DNA of 64,000 bases from Actinoplanes auranticolor (GTDB lineage Bacteria > Actinomycetota > Actinomycetes > Mycobacteriales > Micromonosporaceae). The position numbers and the translations under genes were made by a program. Each line of letters starts with the position of its first letter. The first letter of the stretch is position 1. Below the pieces are notes generated by a model. The model was given only the letters and a program-made list of their open reading frames with translations. It made no database searches and was not told the DNA's origin. The stretch spans positions 62,001-126,000 of the forward strand of contig NZ_BOQL01000017.1 of assembly GCF_018332655.1 (NCBI RefSeq). Reading direction: 5' to 3'. Positions 12,814-21,764 of the stretch are shown here, piece by piece.

Positions 12814-14100
12814 TCAGCGGACGCTGACGGCCGATGCCGAGCGGGCCACCTCGTCCGCCGCGCTGATGACCAGGCCGCGGGTCTGGCCGGCCAGGGTCAC
12901 CTGTTCGCCCATGACCGAGGAGGCCAGGCGCTGGGCGTCGGCCACCGAGCTGAGCCGGCTCGTCATCCCCGACACTGCCGCACCGACCGCGGCCGCGCCC
13001 GTGGTGACCTCGTTGACTGTGGACTCGATCCGGGCTGTGGCCTCCGCGGTCTGGCCGGCGAGCTGCTTGACCTCGCTGGCCACCACCGCGAAGCCCTTGC
13101 CGACCTCGCCGGCCCGGGCCGCTTCGATCGTCGCGTTCAGGGCGAGCAGGTTGGTCTGGTCCGCGACCGCCTGGATCAGGCCGGCGATCGTGGCGATGTC
13201 GGCCACCGAGGTCCGCAACTCCTCGAGCGACTTCAGCGCCACGTCGGCGTCCGACAGGGTCGTGCCGACCTGGTCGCTGGCGTGCTCGACCATGCGGGCC
13301 ACGTCCGACAGGGCCGATTCGAAGCCGCTCAGGGCCTCGTCGGCGTCGGTGCGGAGGCGGGCGCCGGTCTCGCTGGTGTGCTGCAGGACGTCCTCCAGGC
13401 GGACGGCCATCTGCTCGGCCCGGTCCAGCTGGGATGCGGCCTCGGCGCGGGCTGCCTCCTCGCGGCGGGCGGCCTCGTCGGCGGCGGCGCGGAGCAGGCC
13501 GGCGTTCTCCTCGGCCTGGGCGGCCTGCCGGCGCTCGTTCTCGCGGCGGGCTTCGGCGTCGAAGTGCCAGTACGTGACCTGGGCGGCGGCCATCGCCAGC
13601 ACGAAGAAGGTGTGCAGCAACGCGCGGCCCAGCACGCCCTCGGCGCTGTGGTCGGTGTGGGCGAAGACCAGCTCGGGAGCGATCAGGCCGACGCCGAAGT
13701 GGTGCGCGGCGACCAGGAACACGGCCAGCGCGAAGGCGATCCACTCCTGGTAGAGGCCGATGAGGGCGATCACCACGAAGAAGTGGAAGTGCAGGTCGAT
13801 CATTCCGCCGCCGGCGTGCACGAGGGCGTCCGTGGCCAGCAGGAAACCGACGCTGGTGGCGATGGCCCGGCCGCGCTGGGTCGCGGCCGTGCCGGAGATG
13901 ACCCCGCAGACCAGCACCGCGCCGAGGACGCCCAGCAGCAGGGTGGCGTGGTGTCCCGGGCCGAGCTCGCCGGTGAAGAAGCCCAGCGTGAGGATCACCG
14001 GCACGTGTGTCCACAGCAGCAGCCGTAGCACGCGGTGCCGGGCGGCGAAAGCCTGTTCCGACAGGGTGACGTCGGGAACGAGACGGCTGAGCAGGGTCAT
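12814..14100 (-). CDS. Methyl-accepting chemotaxis protein with N-terminal membrane domain
   Basis: The 428-residue protein has about six membrane helices in residues 20-185 and no large periplasmic sensor domain. A coiled-coil linker rich in Ala/Glu/Arg follows, then a C-terminal MCP signalling domain with the conserved hairpin segment [20 protein letters not shown]. Such proteins control a CheA kinase and flagellar behaviour, which would fit a genus with motile spores. The ATG at 14100 is preferred because AAAGGTG precedes it; an in-frame ATG at 14115 is the alternative. No other chemotaxis gene is present in the window. The ligand is unknown. Confidence 0.9.
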   Translation of the reverse strand: MTLLSRLVPDVTLSEQAFAARHRVLRLLLWTHVPVILTLGFFTGELGPGHHATLLLGVLGAVLVCGVISGTAATQRGRAIATSVGFLLATDALVHAGGGMIDLHFHFFVVIALIGLYQEWIAFALAVFLVAAHHFGVGLIAPELVFAHTDHSAEGVLGRALLHTFFVLAMAAAQVTYWHFDAEARRENERRQAAQAEENAGLLRAAADEAARREEAARAEAASQLDRAEQMAVRLEDVLQHTSETGARLRTDADEALSGFESALSDVARMVEHASDQVGTTLSDADVALKSLEELRTSVADIATIAGLIQAVADQTNLLALNATIEAARAGEVGKGFAVVASEVKQLAGQTAEATARIESTVNEVTTGAAAVGAAVSGMTSRLSSVADAQRLASSVMGEQVTLAGQTRGLVISAADEVARSASAVSVR

Positions 14101-14200
14101 CGCTGCACCTTTCACATGGCGGGGTCCGGGATCAGGATGTGCCGTCCCCGGTGTCCGGCCGTAGCCCCCCGGTTGCTGCCCGAATTAATCCTTGAAGTTT

Positions 14201-14230
14201 CTTTACAAATACCTTCGGATCTAGTTGAGT
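14201..14230 (+). promoter_or_regulatory. Possible promoter of the GH19 chitinase
   Basis: CTTTACAAATA (14201-14211) repeats the motif upstream of the GH20 gene. TTTACA at 14202-14207 could be a -35, with TTGAGT at 14225-14230 as a poor -10 after 17 bp. The rest of the 190-nt intergenic region holds no recognisable gene. Confidence 0.4.
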
Positions 14231-14291
14231 CGATGTAACTCCCCGCTCTTCTCGCACCAGTGCGCGTCCCCCGACGCACGGAAGGTGAGCC

Positions 14292-15386
14292 ATGTCCAAA
14301 AAACGGCTCCTATCGATCGTGGCCACGCTCAGCGTCGCCCTGGCCGGCGCCGCCGCGGCTGTACTGCCCATGACGGCATCGAACGCGGCCGAGGCCTGCG
14401 TCGCCGCCTACAACAGTTCGGCGGTCTACACCGGCACTCAGCGGGCCTCGTACAACGGCCGCAACTGGACCGCCAAGTGGTGGACCCAGGGTGAGGCGCC
14501 GAGCACCGGCGGCACGGGTGTCTGGGCCGACAACGGTGCCTGTGGCGGCGGCACCACGCCCCCGCCCGGCAACACGACCTGCAACCACCCGAACTGGGTG
14601 GCCGGCCAGTTCTACCCGGCCGGCTCGATCGTGCGGTACACCAACGGCGGCTACTACCGGGCCAAGAACGAGAACCCGGGCTACGACCCGGTCATCAGCA
14701 CCTGGTACTGGGAGCCGTACACCTGCTCCGGCGGCGGCACGACCACCCCGCCGCCCGTCGGGTCCGGGGGCTTCCCGGTCAGCGAGGCGCAGTTCAACCA
14801 GATGTTCCCGAGCCGGATCCCGTTCTACTCGTACGCGGGCCTGATCGACGCGGTCAAGAAGTACCCGGCGTTCACCAAGACCGGCAGTGACACGGTCAAG
14901 AAGCAGGAGGCCGCGGCCTTCCTGGCCAACATCAACCACGAGTCCGGCGGCCTGGTCTACGTCGAGGAGATCAACCAGGCGAACTGGCCGCTGTACTGCG
15001 ACCGGTCTCAGTCGTACGGGTGCCCGGCCGGGCAGAGCGCGTACCACGGTCGCGGCCCGATCCAGCTGAGCTGGAACTTCAACTACAAGGCGGCCGGCGA
15101 CGCGCTCGGCATCGACCTGCTGAACAACCCGGACCGGGTCAAGAACGAGGCGTCGATCGCGTACCAGACCGCCGTCTGGTACTGGATGACCCAGCGCGGG
15201 CCGGGCACGATGACCCCGCACGACGCCATGGTCAACGGCCGCGGATTCGGTGAGACGATCCGCAGCATCAACGGCTCGCTGGAGTGCAACGGCGGCAACC
15301 CCGCCCAGGTGCAGAGCCGGATCGACGCCTACAACAGGTTCGCCGGCATCCTCGGCGTGAGCCCGGGCGGCAACCTGTCCTGCTGA
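14292..15386 (+). CDS. Secreted chitinase, GH19, with two chitin-binding modules
   Basis: The 364-residue enzyme has a signal peptide of about 33 residues ending near ASNAAEA. Two CBM5/12-type chitin-binding modules follow (YNGRNWTAKWWTQG; then NWVAGQFYPAGSIVRYTNGGYY), separated by Gly/Thr/Pro linkers, and a GH19 catalytic domain begins near residue 158. The catalytic Glu lies in NINHESGGL and a second acid in the EEINQANWPLYC region; GRGPIQLSWNFNY is a family signature. It cuts internal bonds in chitin. GGAAGG precedes the ATG. With the GH20 exo-enzyme and the peptide importer it suggests chitin or fungal wall degradation. Confidence 0.96.
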   Translation: MSKKRLLSIVATLSVALAGAAAAVLPMTASNAAEACVAAYNSSAVYTGTQRASYNGRNWTAKWWTQGEAPSTGGTGVWADNGACGGGTTPPPGNTTCNHPNWVAGQFYPAGSIVRYTNGGYYRAKNENPGYDPVISTWYWEPYTCSGGGTTTPPPVGSGGFPVSEAQFNQMFPSRIPFYSYAGLIDAVKKYPAFTKTGSDTVKKQEAAAFLANINHESGGLVYVEEINQANWPLYCDRSQSYGCPAGQSAYHGRGPIQLSWNFNYKAAGDALGIDLLNNPDRVKNEASIAYQTAVWYWMTQRGPGTMTPHDAMVNGRGFGETIRSINGSLECNGGNPAQVQSRIDAYNRFAGILGVSPGGNLSC

Positions 15387-15403
15387 TCGTCACTCAGGGG
15401 CGG

Positions 15404-15436
15404 GAGGGGGTACGGTCGCTGCGGCCGTACCCCCTC
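15404..15436 (+). terminator. Terminator after the GH19 gene
   Basis: A perfect 12-bp inverted repeat (15404-15415 with 15425-15436) lies 18 nt after the chitinase stop. It lies just beyond the stop of the convergent small gene, so it may serve both strands. Confidence 0.75.
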
Positions 15437-15451
15437 TGCCGTTTGTCCTGC

Positions 15452-15748
15452 TCAGAGCGCGAGCTGCGGCCGGGCCGGGACCCCGACGACGGCCGGGCTC
15501 ACCGACCGGGCGGGCAACTGCTGGGGTACGGTGCTGGGCACGAGCATCGACTCGAGCGCGGGCGCGATCGATCGGCGCTCGTTGATCTGGATGAGTCGCG
15601 CGGCCCGGGCCAGTGAGCCGGTCTCGCCGTCGCGGAAGCCCTCGCGGTAGCCCTTCTCGTAGCGTTCGCCGCGTCCGAGGGCGCGGCCGAGGGCGAAGCA
15701 GGTGGAGCCGGCGAGGGCCAGGAGGAAGAGCAGCGCGAAGGGTGTCAC
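15452..15748 (-). CDS. Small membrane-anchored protein of unknown function
   Basis: The 98-residue product has one N-terminal membrane helix (LLFLLALAGSTCFALGRALG). A charged helix with the repeated pattern RGERYEKGYREGFRDGE follows, then a Val/Pro-rich tail. GTG start with GAAAGG upstream. No family is recognised. The Tyr/Gly/charged repeat suggests a short amphipathic or coiled segment at the inner face. It is convergent with the chitinase gene. Codon choice looks native. Confidence 0.65.
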   Translation of the reverse strand: MTPFALLFLLALAGSTCFALGRALGRGERYEKGYREGFRDGETGSLARAARLIQINERRSIAPALESMLVPSTVPQQLPARSVSPAVVGVPARPQLAL

Positions 15749-15915
15749 GACAAGCCTTTCAGCGAAATTAATGGCCTATAGCCCGCAAAATAGCCGAAAT
15801 GGGACAGGCTTCATGCGCGCCCGCAGATCAACTACGCGTACGGGTGACTTTTGTTTGCGGCGGTCCCCGGCCCCCGGCGGTGTCGCCCGCACCGGGCCTG
15901 ACAGGCTGTTCTCTT

Positions 15916-16431
15916 GTGACTGACTCTGACCTTGCGCGGCAGGTCCGCGACGTGAGCCGGCTGACCGGCGAGTTCGTGCTCCGCTCCGGCCGCACCGCCA
16001 CGGAGTACTTCGACAAGTATCAGTTCGAGGCCGACCCGGTGCTGCTGGACCGGCTCGCCGAGCAGATGGCGGTGCTGATCCCCGAGGGCACCGAGGTGCT
16101 GGCCGGGCTCGAGATGGGCGGTATCGCGGTGGTGACGGCCCTGGGCCGGCACGCCAAGCTGCCCTGCGCGTTCGTCCGCAAGGAGGCCAAGAAGTACGGC
16201 ACCGCGCGCCTCGCCGAGGGCGCCGAGGTAGCCGGCCGCCGGGTGCTGGTGGTCGAGGACGTCGTCACCTCCGGCGGCCAGGTGGTGATCTCCACGGGCG
16301 AGCTGCGCAAGCTGGGCGCGCACGTCGACCATGCGCTGTGCGTGATCGACCGCCAGGAGGGCGGCGCCGAGGCGCTGGCCCAGGAGGGCATCAAGCTGCG
16401 GGCGCTGCTCACCCGGGCTGATCTGTCATAG
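15916..16431 (+). CDS. pyrE: Orotate phosphoribosyltransferase
   Basis: This 171-residue enzyme makes orotidine monophosphate from orotate and PRPP in pyrimidine synthesis. The PRPP-binding motif VLVVEDVVTSGGQ is present, and the catalytic Lys region reads FVRKEAKKYG. The start is taken as GTG at 15916 (VTDSDLARQV); longer in-frame starts would add an unrelated Arg/Pro-rich stretch. No clear ribosome-binding site is seen. The 3' end overlaps the convergent cutA by 23 bases. It is not clustered with other pyr genes. Confidence 0.93.
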   Translation: MTDSDLARQVRDVSRLTGEFVLRSGRTATEYFDKYQFEADPVLLDRLAEQMAVLIPEGTEVLAGLEMGGIAVVTALGRHAKLPCAFVRKEAKKYGTARLAEGAEVAGRRVLVVEDVVTSGGQVVISTGELRKLGAHVDHALCVIDRQEGGAEALAQEGIKLRALLTRADLS

Positions 16432-16741
16432 CGAGCACCCACTCCAGGTAGGCGGGATTACCGCCCGCTACGGGCAGGGCGAGCACGCACGGTACGTCGT
16501 ACGGGTGCTCGGCATCGGCCCGCGCGACGATCCGCTCCACCAGTGAGGCCCGCGTGTGCAAGGCGACGCGGGCCTCCGGCTCGTCGTGCACCGCACCCTC
16601 CCAGCGGTAGACGGACCGGATCGCGGTGGTCTGATGCCCGCAGGCGGCCAGCCGGTCCTCGACGAGGCGGCGGGTGAATCCGGCCAGCCACTCGCCGTCG
16701 GCAGCGGTGACCACAACCTCACAGATCTGTTCGTCGCTCAT
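16409..16741 (-). CDS. cutA: CutA1-like divalent cation tolerance protein
   Basis: The 110-residue protein covers a whole CutA1 domain: N-terminal EVVVTAADGEWLAGFTRRLVEDRLAAC, the central SVYRWEGAVHDEPE core and the C-terminal HPYDVPCVLALPV. The family forms very stable trimers; a role in metal tolerance is known in some bacteria but not proven generally. Start at ATG 16741, with CAGAAT 7 nt upstream and no ribosome site, so it may be leaderless. It overlaps pyrE tail to tail. Confidence 0.9.
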   Translation of the reverse strand: MSDEQICEVVVTAADGEWLAGFTRRLVEDRLAACGHQTTAIRSVYRWEGAVHDEPEARVALHTRASLVERIVARADAEHPYDVPCVLALPVAGGNPAYLEWVLAMTDQPG

Positions 16742-16809
16742 GGTGAGGATTCTGCCGTTCGGCGCACCGGCCGCTGTCCACAGTGCCGCCGCGGTGCCAT
16801 GCTCGACGG

Positions 16810-18084
16810 GTGGTGATCGATCTCGGCGACGCTTCCGCCGTACCGGAGACACCACCATCTCCCGGCACCACCCGCCGGCGGCCGACGGCCCTGGGTCTGG
16901 CCGTGCTCGCCGTGCTGGCGCTGGCCGGATCGGCGCCGGCCGAGCCACCCCGGCTGCGTTCGATCCTGGTCACCGACGACCTGGCGGGCGCCTTCACGCT
17001 CGCGCCCTCAGCCCTGTTCACGTCGAGCTTCGTCGGCCGGCAGGCCCAGGTACGCCGGTATTCGCTGGCCGACCGGTCGGTCCAGTGGACCACCGCCCTG
17101 CCGCAGTCCGTGGGCGACCTCGAACTCACCGACGCCGGCGTCCTGACAGTCGTCTCGCCCGAGTACACCCAGGTCTCGTTCCTCGACAGCGACACGGGCA
17201 CCCTGCTGTGGCGGCGGACCTCGGGCGCCACCACGGTGCTGAGGGTGATCGGCGACAGCGTCCTGATGACCTCGACCCACGCCAGATCCGAACATGCCGT
17301 CCTGGAGCGAACCAGCCTGCGGACCGGGCAACCGCTGTGGTCCCGCCGCCTCGACGCCTTCGGCTACCTCGACGTCGACGACGCCGGCGGCATCCTCACT
17401 GTGGACCAGCAGGGCCGCGCCGCCGTGCTGGACGCCGCCGACGGTGCGGTGCGGGCGACCGCGGACCTCGGCTTCGCCTGGGATCCGCAACGGTACGTCG
17501 GGGACGGCGGCACCGTGCGCTTCGAGACGTACGGGGACCGGCTGTACGTGACCCGCCGGGAGCGCGGCGTCGGATCCGTGACGGCGTACCGGCTCACCGA
17601 CCTCCGGCCGTTGTGGCGCAGCCCGGCGAAGATATTCGGCCAGCCGACGGAGTGTGGCGCGTCCTTGTGTGTATCGACGGTTTCGGGCATGACGGTGCTG
17701 GACGCCGGCACCGGCGAACCACGATGGATCAGCACAGGCTGGCGGTCGGGCCGCGATTCCGTCGCGCTGGGGATCCCCGGGCCGCCCCGGCTGCTGGTCA
17801 TCGGCGTCGGGAGAATCCCGCGGCGCGCCCTGCTCGATCCGGCAACCGGCCGGGTGCGGTCGATGCTGGGCCTCAGTGAGCAGGTGGGTGCTCTGCTGCT
17901 GCGGCTGGACACGGCGGAGCCCGGGCGCACCTGGATCCAGGAGGTCGGACCGGCCGACGAGGTACGGACGATCGGCCGCCTCGACGGCATGTCCCTGGAA
18001 CGCTGCCTGGCCGTTGCCGCCTACCTGGCCTGCGCGAACCGCAACGGGCCGGCGAACGTCTGGCAGCTCACGCGTGATAGCTGA
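16810..18084 (+). CDS. Membrane-anchored PQQ-like beta-propeller protein
   Basis: The 424-residue product has a short cytoplasmic N-terminus, one hydrophobic segment (ALGLAVLAVLALAG) and then repeated WD/PQQ-like blades such as GTLLWRRTSG, GQPLWSRRLDA and DLRPLWRSPAK. It would sit on the outer face as a seven- or eight-bladed propeller. No PQQ enzyme motif or catalytic residue is visible, so a binding or scaffold role is more likely than dehydrogenase activity. Two adjacent GTG codons at 16810 and 16813 can start it. The gene is divergent from cutA, with 68 bp between the start codons, and its 3' end overlaps the DoxX-like gene. Confidence 0.8.
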   Translation: MVIDLGDASAVPETPPSPGTTRRRPTALGLAVLAVLALAGSAPAEPPRLRSILVTDDLAGAFTLAPSALFTSSFVGRQAQVRRYSLADRSVQWTTALPQSVGDLELTDAGVLTVVSPEYTQVSFLDSDTGTLLWRRTSGATTVLRVIGDSVLMTSTHARSEHAVLERTSLRTGQPLWSRRLDAFGYLDVDDAGGILTVDQQGRAAVLDAADGAVRATADLGFAWDPQRYVGDGGTVRFETYGDRLYVTRRERGVGSVTAYRLTDLRPLWRSPAKIFGQPTECGASLCVSTVSGMTVLDAGTGEPRWISTGWRSGRDSVALGIPGPPRLLVIGVGRIPRRALLDPATGRVRSMLGLSEQVGALLLRLDTAEPGRTWIQEVGPADEVRTIGRLDGMSLERCLAVAAYLACANRNGPANVWQLTRDS

Positions 18085-18418
18085 GGTTCAGCACGAAGGC
18101 GGCTATCGAGGTGGTGAGGAAGACGGCGGGGCCCACGAGCTGACGGGAGCCCACCCGCAGATGCGCGATGAACGCACCGACGAAGTAGAGGATGAGACCG
18201 GCGGCGGCGAGGGCGCCGAGCAGCGGTACGGCGAAGCCGGCGAGCAGCCCGAGTGAACCAGCCGCCAGGCACCAGCCCAGCCGGGGCACCCACGACCGCG
18301 GAACCCGCTTCATGTCGGCCTGAGTCTTGGGAAAGTCGTGGCCGATCAGATAGAAGACGGCGGCGGCGCCGGTGAAGACAGCGCCGATGATGGTGACCGT
18401 GACGTAAGCAGCGAACAT
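18068..18418 (-). CDS. DoxX-like small membrane protein
   Basis: The 116-residue protein is almost entirely four membrane helices (YVTVTIIGAVFTGAAAVFYLIG; LGWCLAAGSLGLLAGFAVPLLG; AAGLILYFVGAFIAHL; FLTTSIAAFVLNLSY). This layout is typical of the DoxX/DUF4267-like family. The function is unclear; some relatives act with redox proteins. ATG at 18418 is supported by AGGAGG 7 nt upstream. It is convergent with the propeller gene (17-nt overlap) and divergent from the peptidase. Confidence 0.8.
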   Translation of the reverse strand: MFAAYVTVTIIGAVFTGAAAVFYLIGHDFPKTQADMKRVPRSWVPRLGWCLAAGSLGLLAGFAVPLLGALAAAGLILYFVGAFIAHLRVGSRQLVGPAVFLTTSIAAFVLNLSYHA

Positions 18419-18551
18419 GAACGTCCCTCCTGGGCTCGATACGAACAGGACGAGCCGGCCCGGCGGAATGTGACGCCATCCAGCTGGCTGTACCTGCGGT
18501 GGGCAGCCAGATGGATCGAAGCCCGTCCTTGTCCTGCCTAGGGTTTCGACC

Positions 18552-20114
18552 ATGAGTTCACACACCTCTTCGCTCCGCCGCCTGGCGTTGGTCGCCGCCG
18601 CGGCAGCAGTCGCGGTCACCTCGTTCGCGCCGGCCGGAGCCGCGGCGCCCACCGCGCGCCCGGCCGCGTCCGGGCTCAAGTGGGGCTCCTGCCCGACCGG
18701 CGCGCCGGCTCCCCAGCAGTGCGCGACGCTGCGGGTGCCGCTCGACTACCGCCACCCGCACGGCCGCACCATCGCGATCGAGATCTCGCGGATCCCGGCG
18801 GCCGACCCGGCGAAGCGCAAGGGCGTCCTCATGACCAACGGCGGCGGCCCCAGCGCCAGCCTCGACGTGCCCACCGCGCTGGGCGGACTGCTGCCGGCCG
18901 AGGTCCGCGCCAGCTACGACCTGGTGGCCTTCGACCCGCGCGGCATCGGCCACAGCACCCCGATCAGCTGCGGCCGCGGCGCCGACGAACTGGTCCGGGA
19001 CCTGCAGTACGGCATCCTGTCCTTCCCGGCCGCCGACGGCTCGATCGCCGCCAACGTGTCGTACGCCAAGCGCATGGCCGAGCAGTGCGCCGCGAACTCC
19101 GGCCCGATGCTGCCCCACCTGACCACCGCCAACGTCGCCCGCGACATGGACCAGATCCGCCGGGCCCTGGGCGAGCGCACGGTCTCCTACTACGGCATCT
19201 CCTGGGGCACGTACGTCGGCTCGATGTACCGCGCGCTGTTCCCGCGGACGATCGACCGGATGGTCATCGACAGCTCGGTGGACCCGAACGAACGTGGATA
19301 CGCCGACTTCCAGGCCTTCAGCGGGGCGATGGAGGACCGGTGGCCTGATCTGGCCGCGTTCGGCGTTGCGCAGGCTGACACCGTGCGGCTGGGCACCACC
19401 CCGCGGGAGGTCCGGAAGAACTACCTGGCGCTGACGGCCGCCCTCGACCGTAAGCCGGTGACGCTGGCGGAGACCAAGGCGCCGATCAACGGCAACTTCG
19501 TCCGGATGTTCACGTGGCAGCTGTCGTACAGCGACGCCAGCCTGACGGGGGCCGAGGCGGCGCCGATGGCACAGCTGTGGCGGGCGGCCGGCAACGTTGC
19601 CGCCGGACGGGCCACCGACGCCGACCGTACGTTCCTGGCCGGGCTGGCCAACGGGCTCGTTGCTCAGGGCACGCTGTCCGGGGTTCCGCAGGACAACCTG
19701 TTCTCGGCCGGGTGGGCGTACAGCTGTGGTGACAAGGCCTGGCCGCGGGGCGTCCGGACGTACGCCCGGAACGTGGCGGCTGATCGGGCTGCGTACCCGT
19801 TGATGGCTGGTGCTCCCGCGAATATCGCGCCGTGCTCGGCCTGGGCTGTGCGGCCGACTGCGCCGGAGCCCGAGGTGACGGAGACCGGAAAGCGGAACGT
19901 GCTGATTCTGCAGAACGAGCGGGATCCTTCTACGCCGCTGCGGACGGCTCAGGGGATGCGGCGGGCGATGGGGTCGGACGCGGTGCTGGTGACTGTTGAT
20001 GCCGGCGGGCACGGGGTGCTGGTTCACCCGAAGCCGAATGCTTGTGCGATCGGGGCGCTGGAGTCGTACCTGATGGCGGGCAAGCTCCCGGCCGGAGACC
20101 TCGCCTGCAAGTGA
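18552..20114 (+). CDS. Secreted alpha/beta-hydrolase, tripeptidyl aminopeptidase-like (S33)
   Basis: The 520-residue protein has a signal peptide (RRLALVAAAAAVAVTSFAPAGAAA). An alpha/beta-hydrolase fold follows, with nucleophile Ser in YGISWGTYVG, oxyanion segment LMTNGGGPSAS, and a TAP-like C-terminal domain with the acid in NERDPSTPL and His in DAGGHGVL. Relatives in Streptomyces release tripeptides or amino acids from secreted proteins. Products could be taken up by a peptide importer such as the one at the left end; that link is inferred. A strong terminator hairpin follows. Confidence 0.9.
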   Translation: MSSHTSSLRRLALVAAAAAVAVTSFAPAGAAAPTARPAASGLKWGSCPTGAPAPQQCATLRVPLDYRHPHGRTIAIEISRIPAADPAKRKGVLMTNGGGPSASLDVPTALGGLLPAEVRASYDLVAFDPRGIGHSTPISCGRGADELVRDLQYGILSFPAADGSIAANVSYAKRMAEQCAANSGPMLPHLTTANVARDMDQIRRALGERTVSYYGISWGTYVGSMYRALFPRTIDRMVIDSSVDPNERGYADFQAFSGAMEDRWPDLAAFGVAQADTVRLGTTPREVRKNYLALTAALDRKPVTLAETKAPINGNFVRMFTWQLSYSDASLTGAEAAPMAQLWRAAGNVAAGRATDADRTFLAGLANGLVAQGTLSGVPQDNLFSAGWAYSCGDKAWPRGVRTYARNVAADRAAYPLMAGAPANIAPCSAWAVRPTAPEPEVTETGKRNVLILQNERDPSTPLRTAQGMRRAMGSDAVLVTVDAGGHGVLVHPKPNACAIGALESYLMAGKLPAGDLACK

Positions 20115-20128
20115 GCTGTCCGGCCGGG

Positions 20129-20156
20129 GCCCGGTCTCCCTTGTGGGAGACCGGGC
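20129..20156 (+). terminator. Bidirectional terminator hairpin
   Basis: A perfect 12-bp stem (20129-20140 with 20145-20156) with loop TTGT ends at the first base of the stop codon of the convergent lipoprotein gene. It can terminate both genes. Confidence 0.85.
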
Positions 20157-20860
20157 TATCTGGCTGTCACTCTGCCCGCCGAGCACAGTGATCCGAGACT
20201 GGCCTGATAGCTGTCCGCGGCAGAACGGGTAACCGATACGGTGGCCCACGGCTGGCCGGCACGCATCAGCACGTAGGTCTGCCTCGCGGCGGCTTCGTAG
20301 CCTTCCCGGACGTGGCGCCAGGGCGACGGTTCGTCGAGCTGGGCGGTGAGAGCGGCCAGGGCGGCGTCAGCGGTTGACCCGCTGCCGGGCCGGTATATCC
20401 AATCGACGAGGGATTTCTCCGGCGGGGGACAGCCGAGCGCTGCGAGTGCGCCGGTCCGCCAGCTCCGGTCGGGGTCCAGCAGGTCGATCGACACCGGGCG
20501 GTCCTCCCGGGTGCTCTGGTCGTACGAGCAGTGCAGCTGGACCGGCCCGGGAGCGAGGGGCAGCACCAGCAGGGTTCCCGAGCCGACCGGCTGGCCTCCG
20601 CCCTCCCCCATGCCTTCGCCGTAGCGGTAGTTGAGGTAGACACCGGATGAGCCGGACGTGTTCTGGACGCGGATGTGGACGCCGTCGCGCTGGACTGTCA
20701 ATTGGGTGGCAGAGGCCCGGGTGCCGGAGGGGGAACAGTCGACGTCCACCACGTCGGCGAAGGTCGGTGACACGCTTGGTAGTGCCGCCGAGGCATGCCC
20801 GCATCCGGTCGTGATCGCCAGTAGTACGAGGTTCACAGTTGTCGCGATCGGTCTTCTCAT
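20156..20860 (-). CDS. Probable lipoprotein of unknown function
   Basis: The 234-residue product has a signal-like N-terminus (RRPIATTVNLVLLAITTGC) with a non-ideal lipobox, Thr at -3. The extracytoplasmic part has several short beta-like segments and Cys residues near VDCSPS, LHCSYD, LGCPPP and SLCSAG, which may pair. No family is recognised. ATG at 20860 is chosen because a GGGGAG ribosome site precedes it; a longer frame upstream is Arg-rich and unlikely. It ends in the bidirectional hairpin shared with the peptidase gene. Confidence 0.75.
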   Translation of the reverse strand: MRRPIATTVNLVLLAITTGCGHASAALPSVSPTFADVVDVDCSPSGTRASATQLTVQRDGVHIRVQNTSGSSGVYLNYRYGEGMGEGGGQPVGSGTLLVLPLAPGPVQLHCSYDQSTREDRPVSIDLLDPDRSWRTGALAALGCPPPEKSLVDWIYRPGSGSTADAALAALTAQLDEPSPWRHVREGYEAAARQTYVLMRAGQPWATVSVTRSAADSYQASLGSLCSAGRVTAR

Positions 20861-21566
20861 GTGCGCGCTCCCCAGTCGGTAGTTCGCCACGGCACGGCGG
20901 CCGTCCCGAGCAGTACGACGCGTCTGCCCGGCCACCGGTTTCCTCGTGCGGGAGACCGTTCCGTGCAACCGGAAAGCTGACAGCTCTACGCCGGACGGTG
21001 AAACCGGCGACAGGTCGAACTGCTCCAACGCTCAGAACCCGGGTGCGTCTGCTCGGGCTGCGGCGGAGCGCTCCATGGCTGGCAAGGATGGACTCAGCTC
21101 GCGTGGGACCCGCAGCCGACGCGCGACGATCGGCGGCGCCGGCTCGAGGAGAGGATCGAACGGAATCGGCGTACCGGCGCGCTGAGCCTGAACGCGCGGA
21201 ACCGGCAGGTCTGTGTTGATCTGGCGCGCCTGGACCTCACCGAAGAACCTGGCCGAAGTGGTTGTCGACATCGTGATCGACCGGGTCTGGTCGGCCTTGG
21301 GCGGCTCGTGCCCGTCGGTGGAGCAGCATCCAGAGGTCTACAAGTACACGGCCAGACCTTTGATGGGCGAGGCGCTGGGGCTGGTCTCCGACGGGATCAA
21401 GGCGCAGACGATCGCGCTTTTCACTGCTTGGTGGGGGCGGCGCAGCCCGGAAGCCCTCGCCTGATCGGCTCCGGAACCTGATGCTGTGCGCCGGAAGAGC
21501 CGAGATGACAAAGAGCCCGTAATGAAGGTTCCGAACCGGACCTCGACAAGTGGGCCGGGAAGCAGT
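20861..21566 (+). other. Gene-poor region upstream of tRNA-Pro
   Basis: About 700 bp carry no recognisable gene. Several overlapping short frames exist in all directions, but none has a known domain. Only the frame at 21213-21464 has a codon pattern that looks coding. The composition is less GC3-biased than its surroundings. The region may be decayed DNA next to a tRNA gene. Confidence 0.5.
21213..21464 (+). CDS. Orphan short reading frame, possibly a gene remnant
   Basis: The 83-residue frame (GTG start) has a globular-looking composition (NLAEVVVDIVIDRVW; LMGEALGLVSDGIKAQTIALF) and moderate GC3, unlike the Arg/Pro-rich shadow frames around it. There is no ribosome-binding site and no family is recognised. 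It may be a fragment of a larger, degraded gene. It could equally be a chance frame. Confidence 0.3.
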   Translation: MLIWRAWTSPKNLAEVVVDIVIDRVWSALGGSCPSVEQHPEVYKYTARPLMGEALGLVSDGIKAQTIALFTAWWGRRSPEALA

Positions 21567-21602
21567 TCAGGGCTGGTCCTCCTCGCGGAGAACCAGCCCT
21601 GA
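21567..21602 (-). terminator. Terminator of tRNA-Pro
   Basis: A perfect 11-bp inverted repeat (21567-21577 with 21592-21602) starts 17 nt beyond the tRNA 3' end on the minus strand. Confidence 0.75.
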
Positions 21603-21618
21603 GCTGGTGTTTCGAGGG

Positions 21619-21692
<74 letters not shown>

Positions 21693-21705
21693 AGCGTGCT
21701 CAGCA

Positions 21706-21735
21706 ATACTAGCCGACGCTTCGGCCGTCGCGAAA
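21706..21735 (-). promoter_or_regulatory. Promoter of tRNA-Pro
   Basis: TAGTAT on the minus strand (21706-21711) lies 13 nt before the tRNA 5' end. A weak -35, TTCGCG or TTTCGC, lies 17-18 bp further upstream. Confidence 0.5.
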
Positions 21736-21764
21736 TCGGTATCCCTGGTCCGTGAAACCGCAGG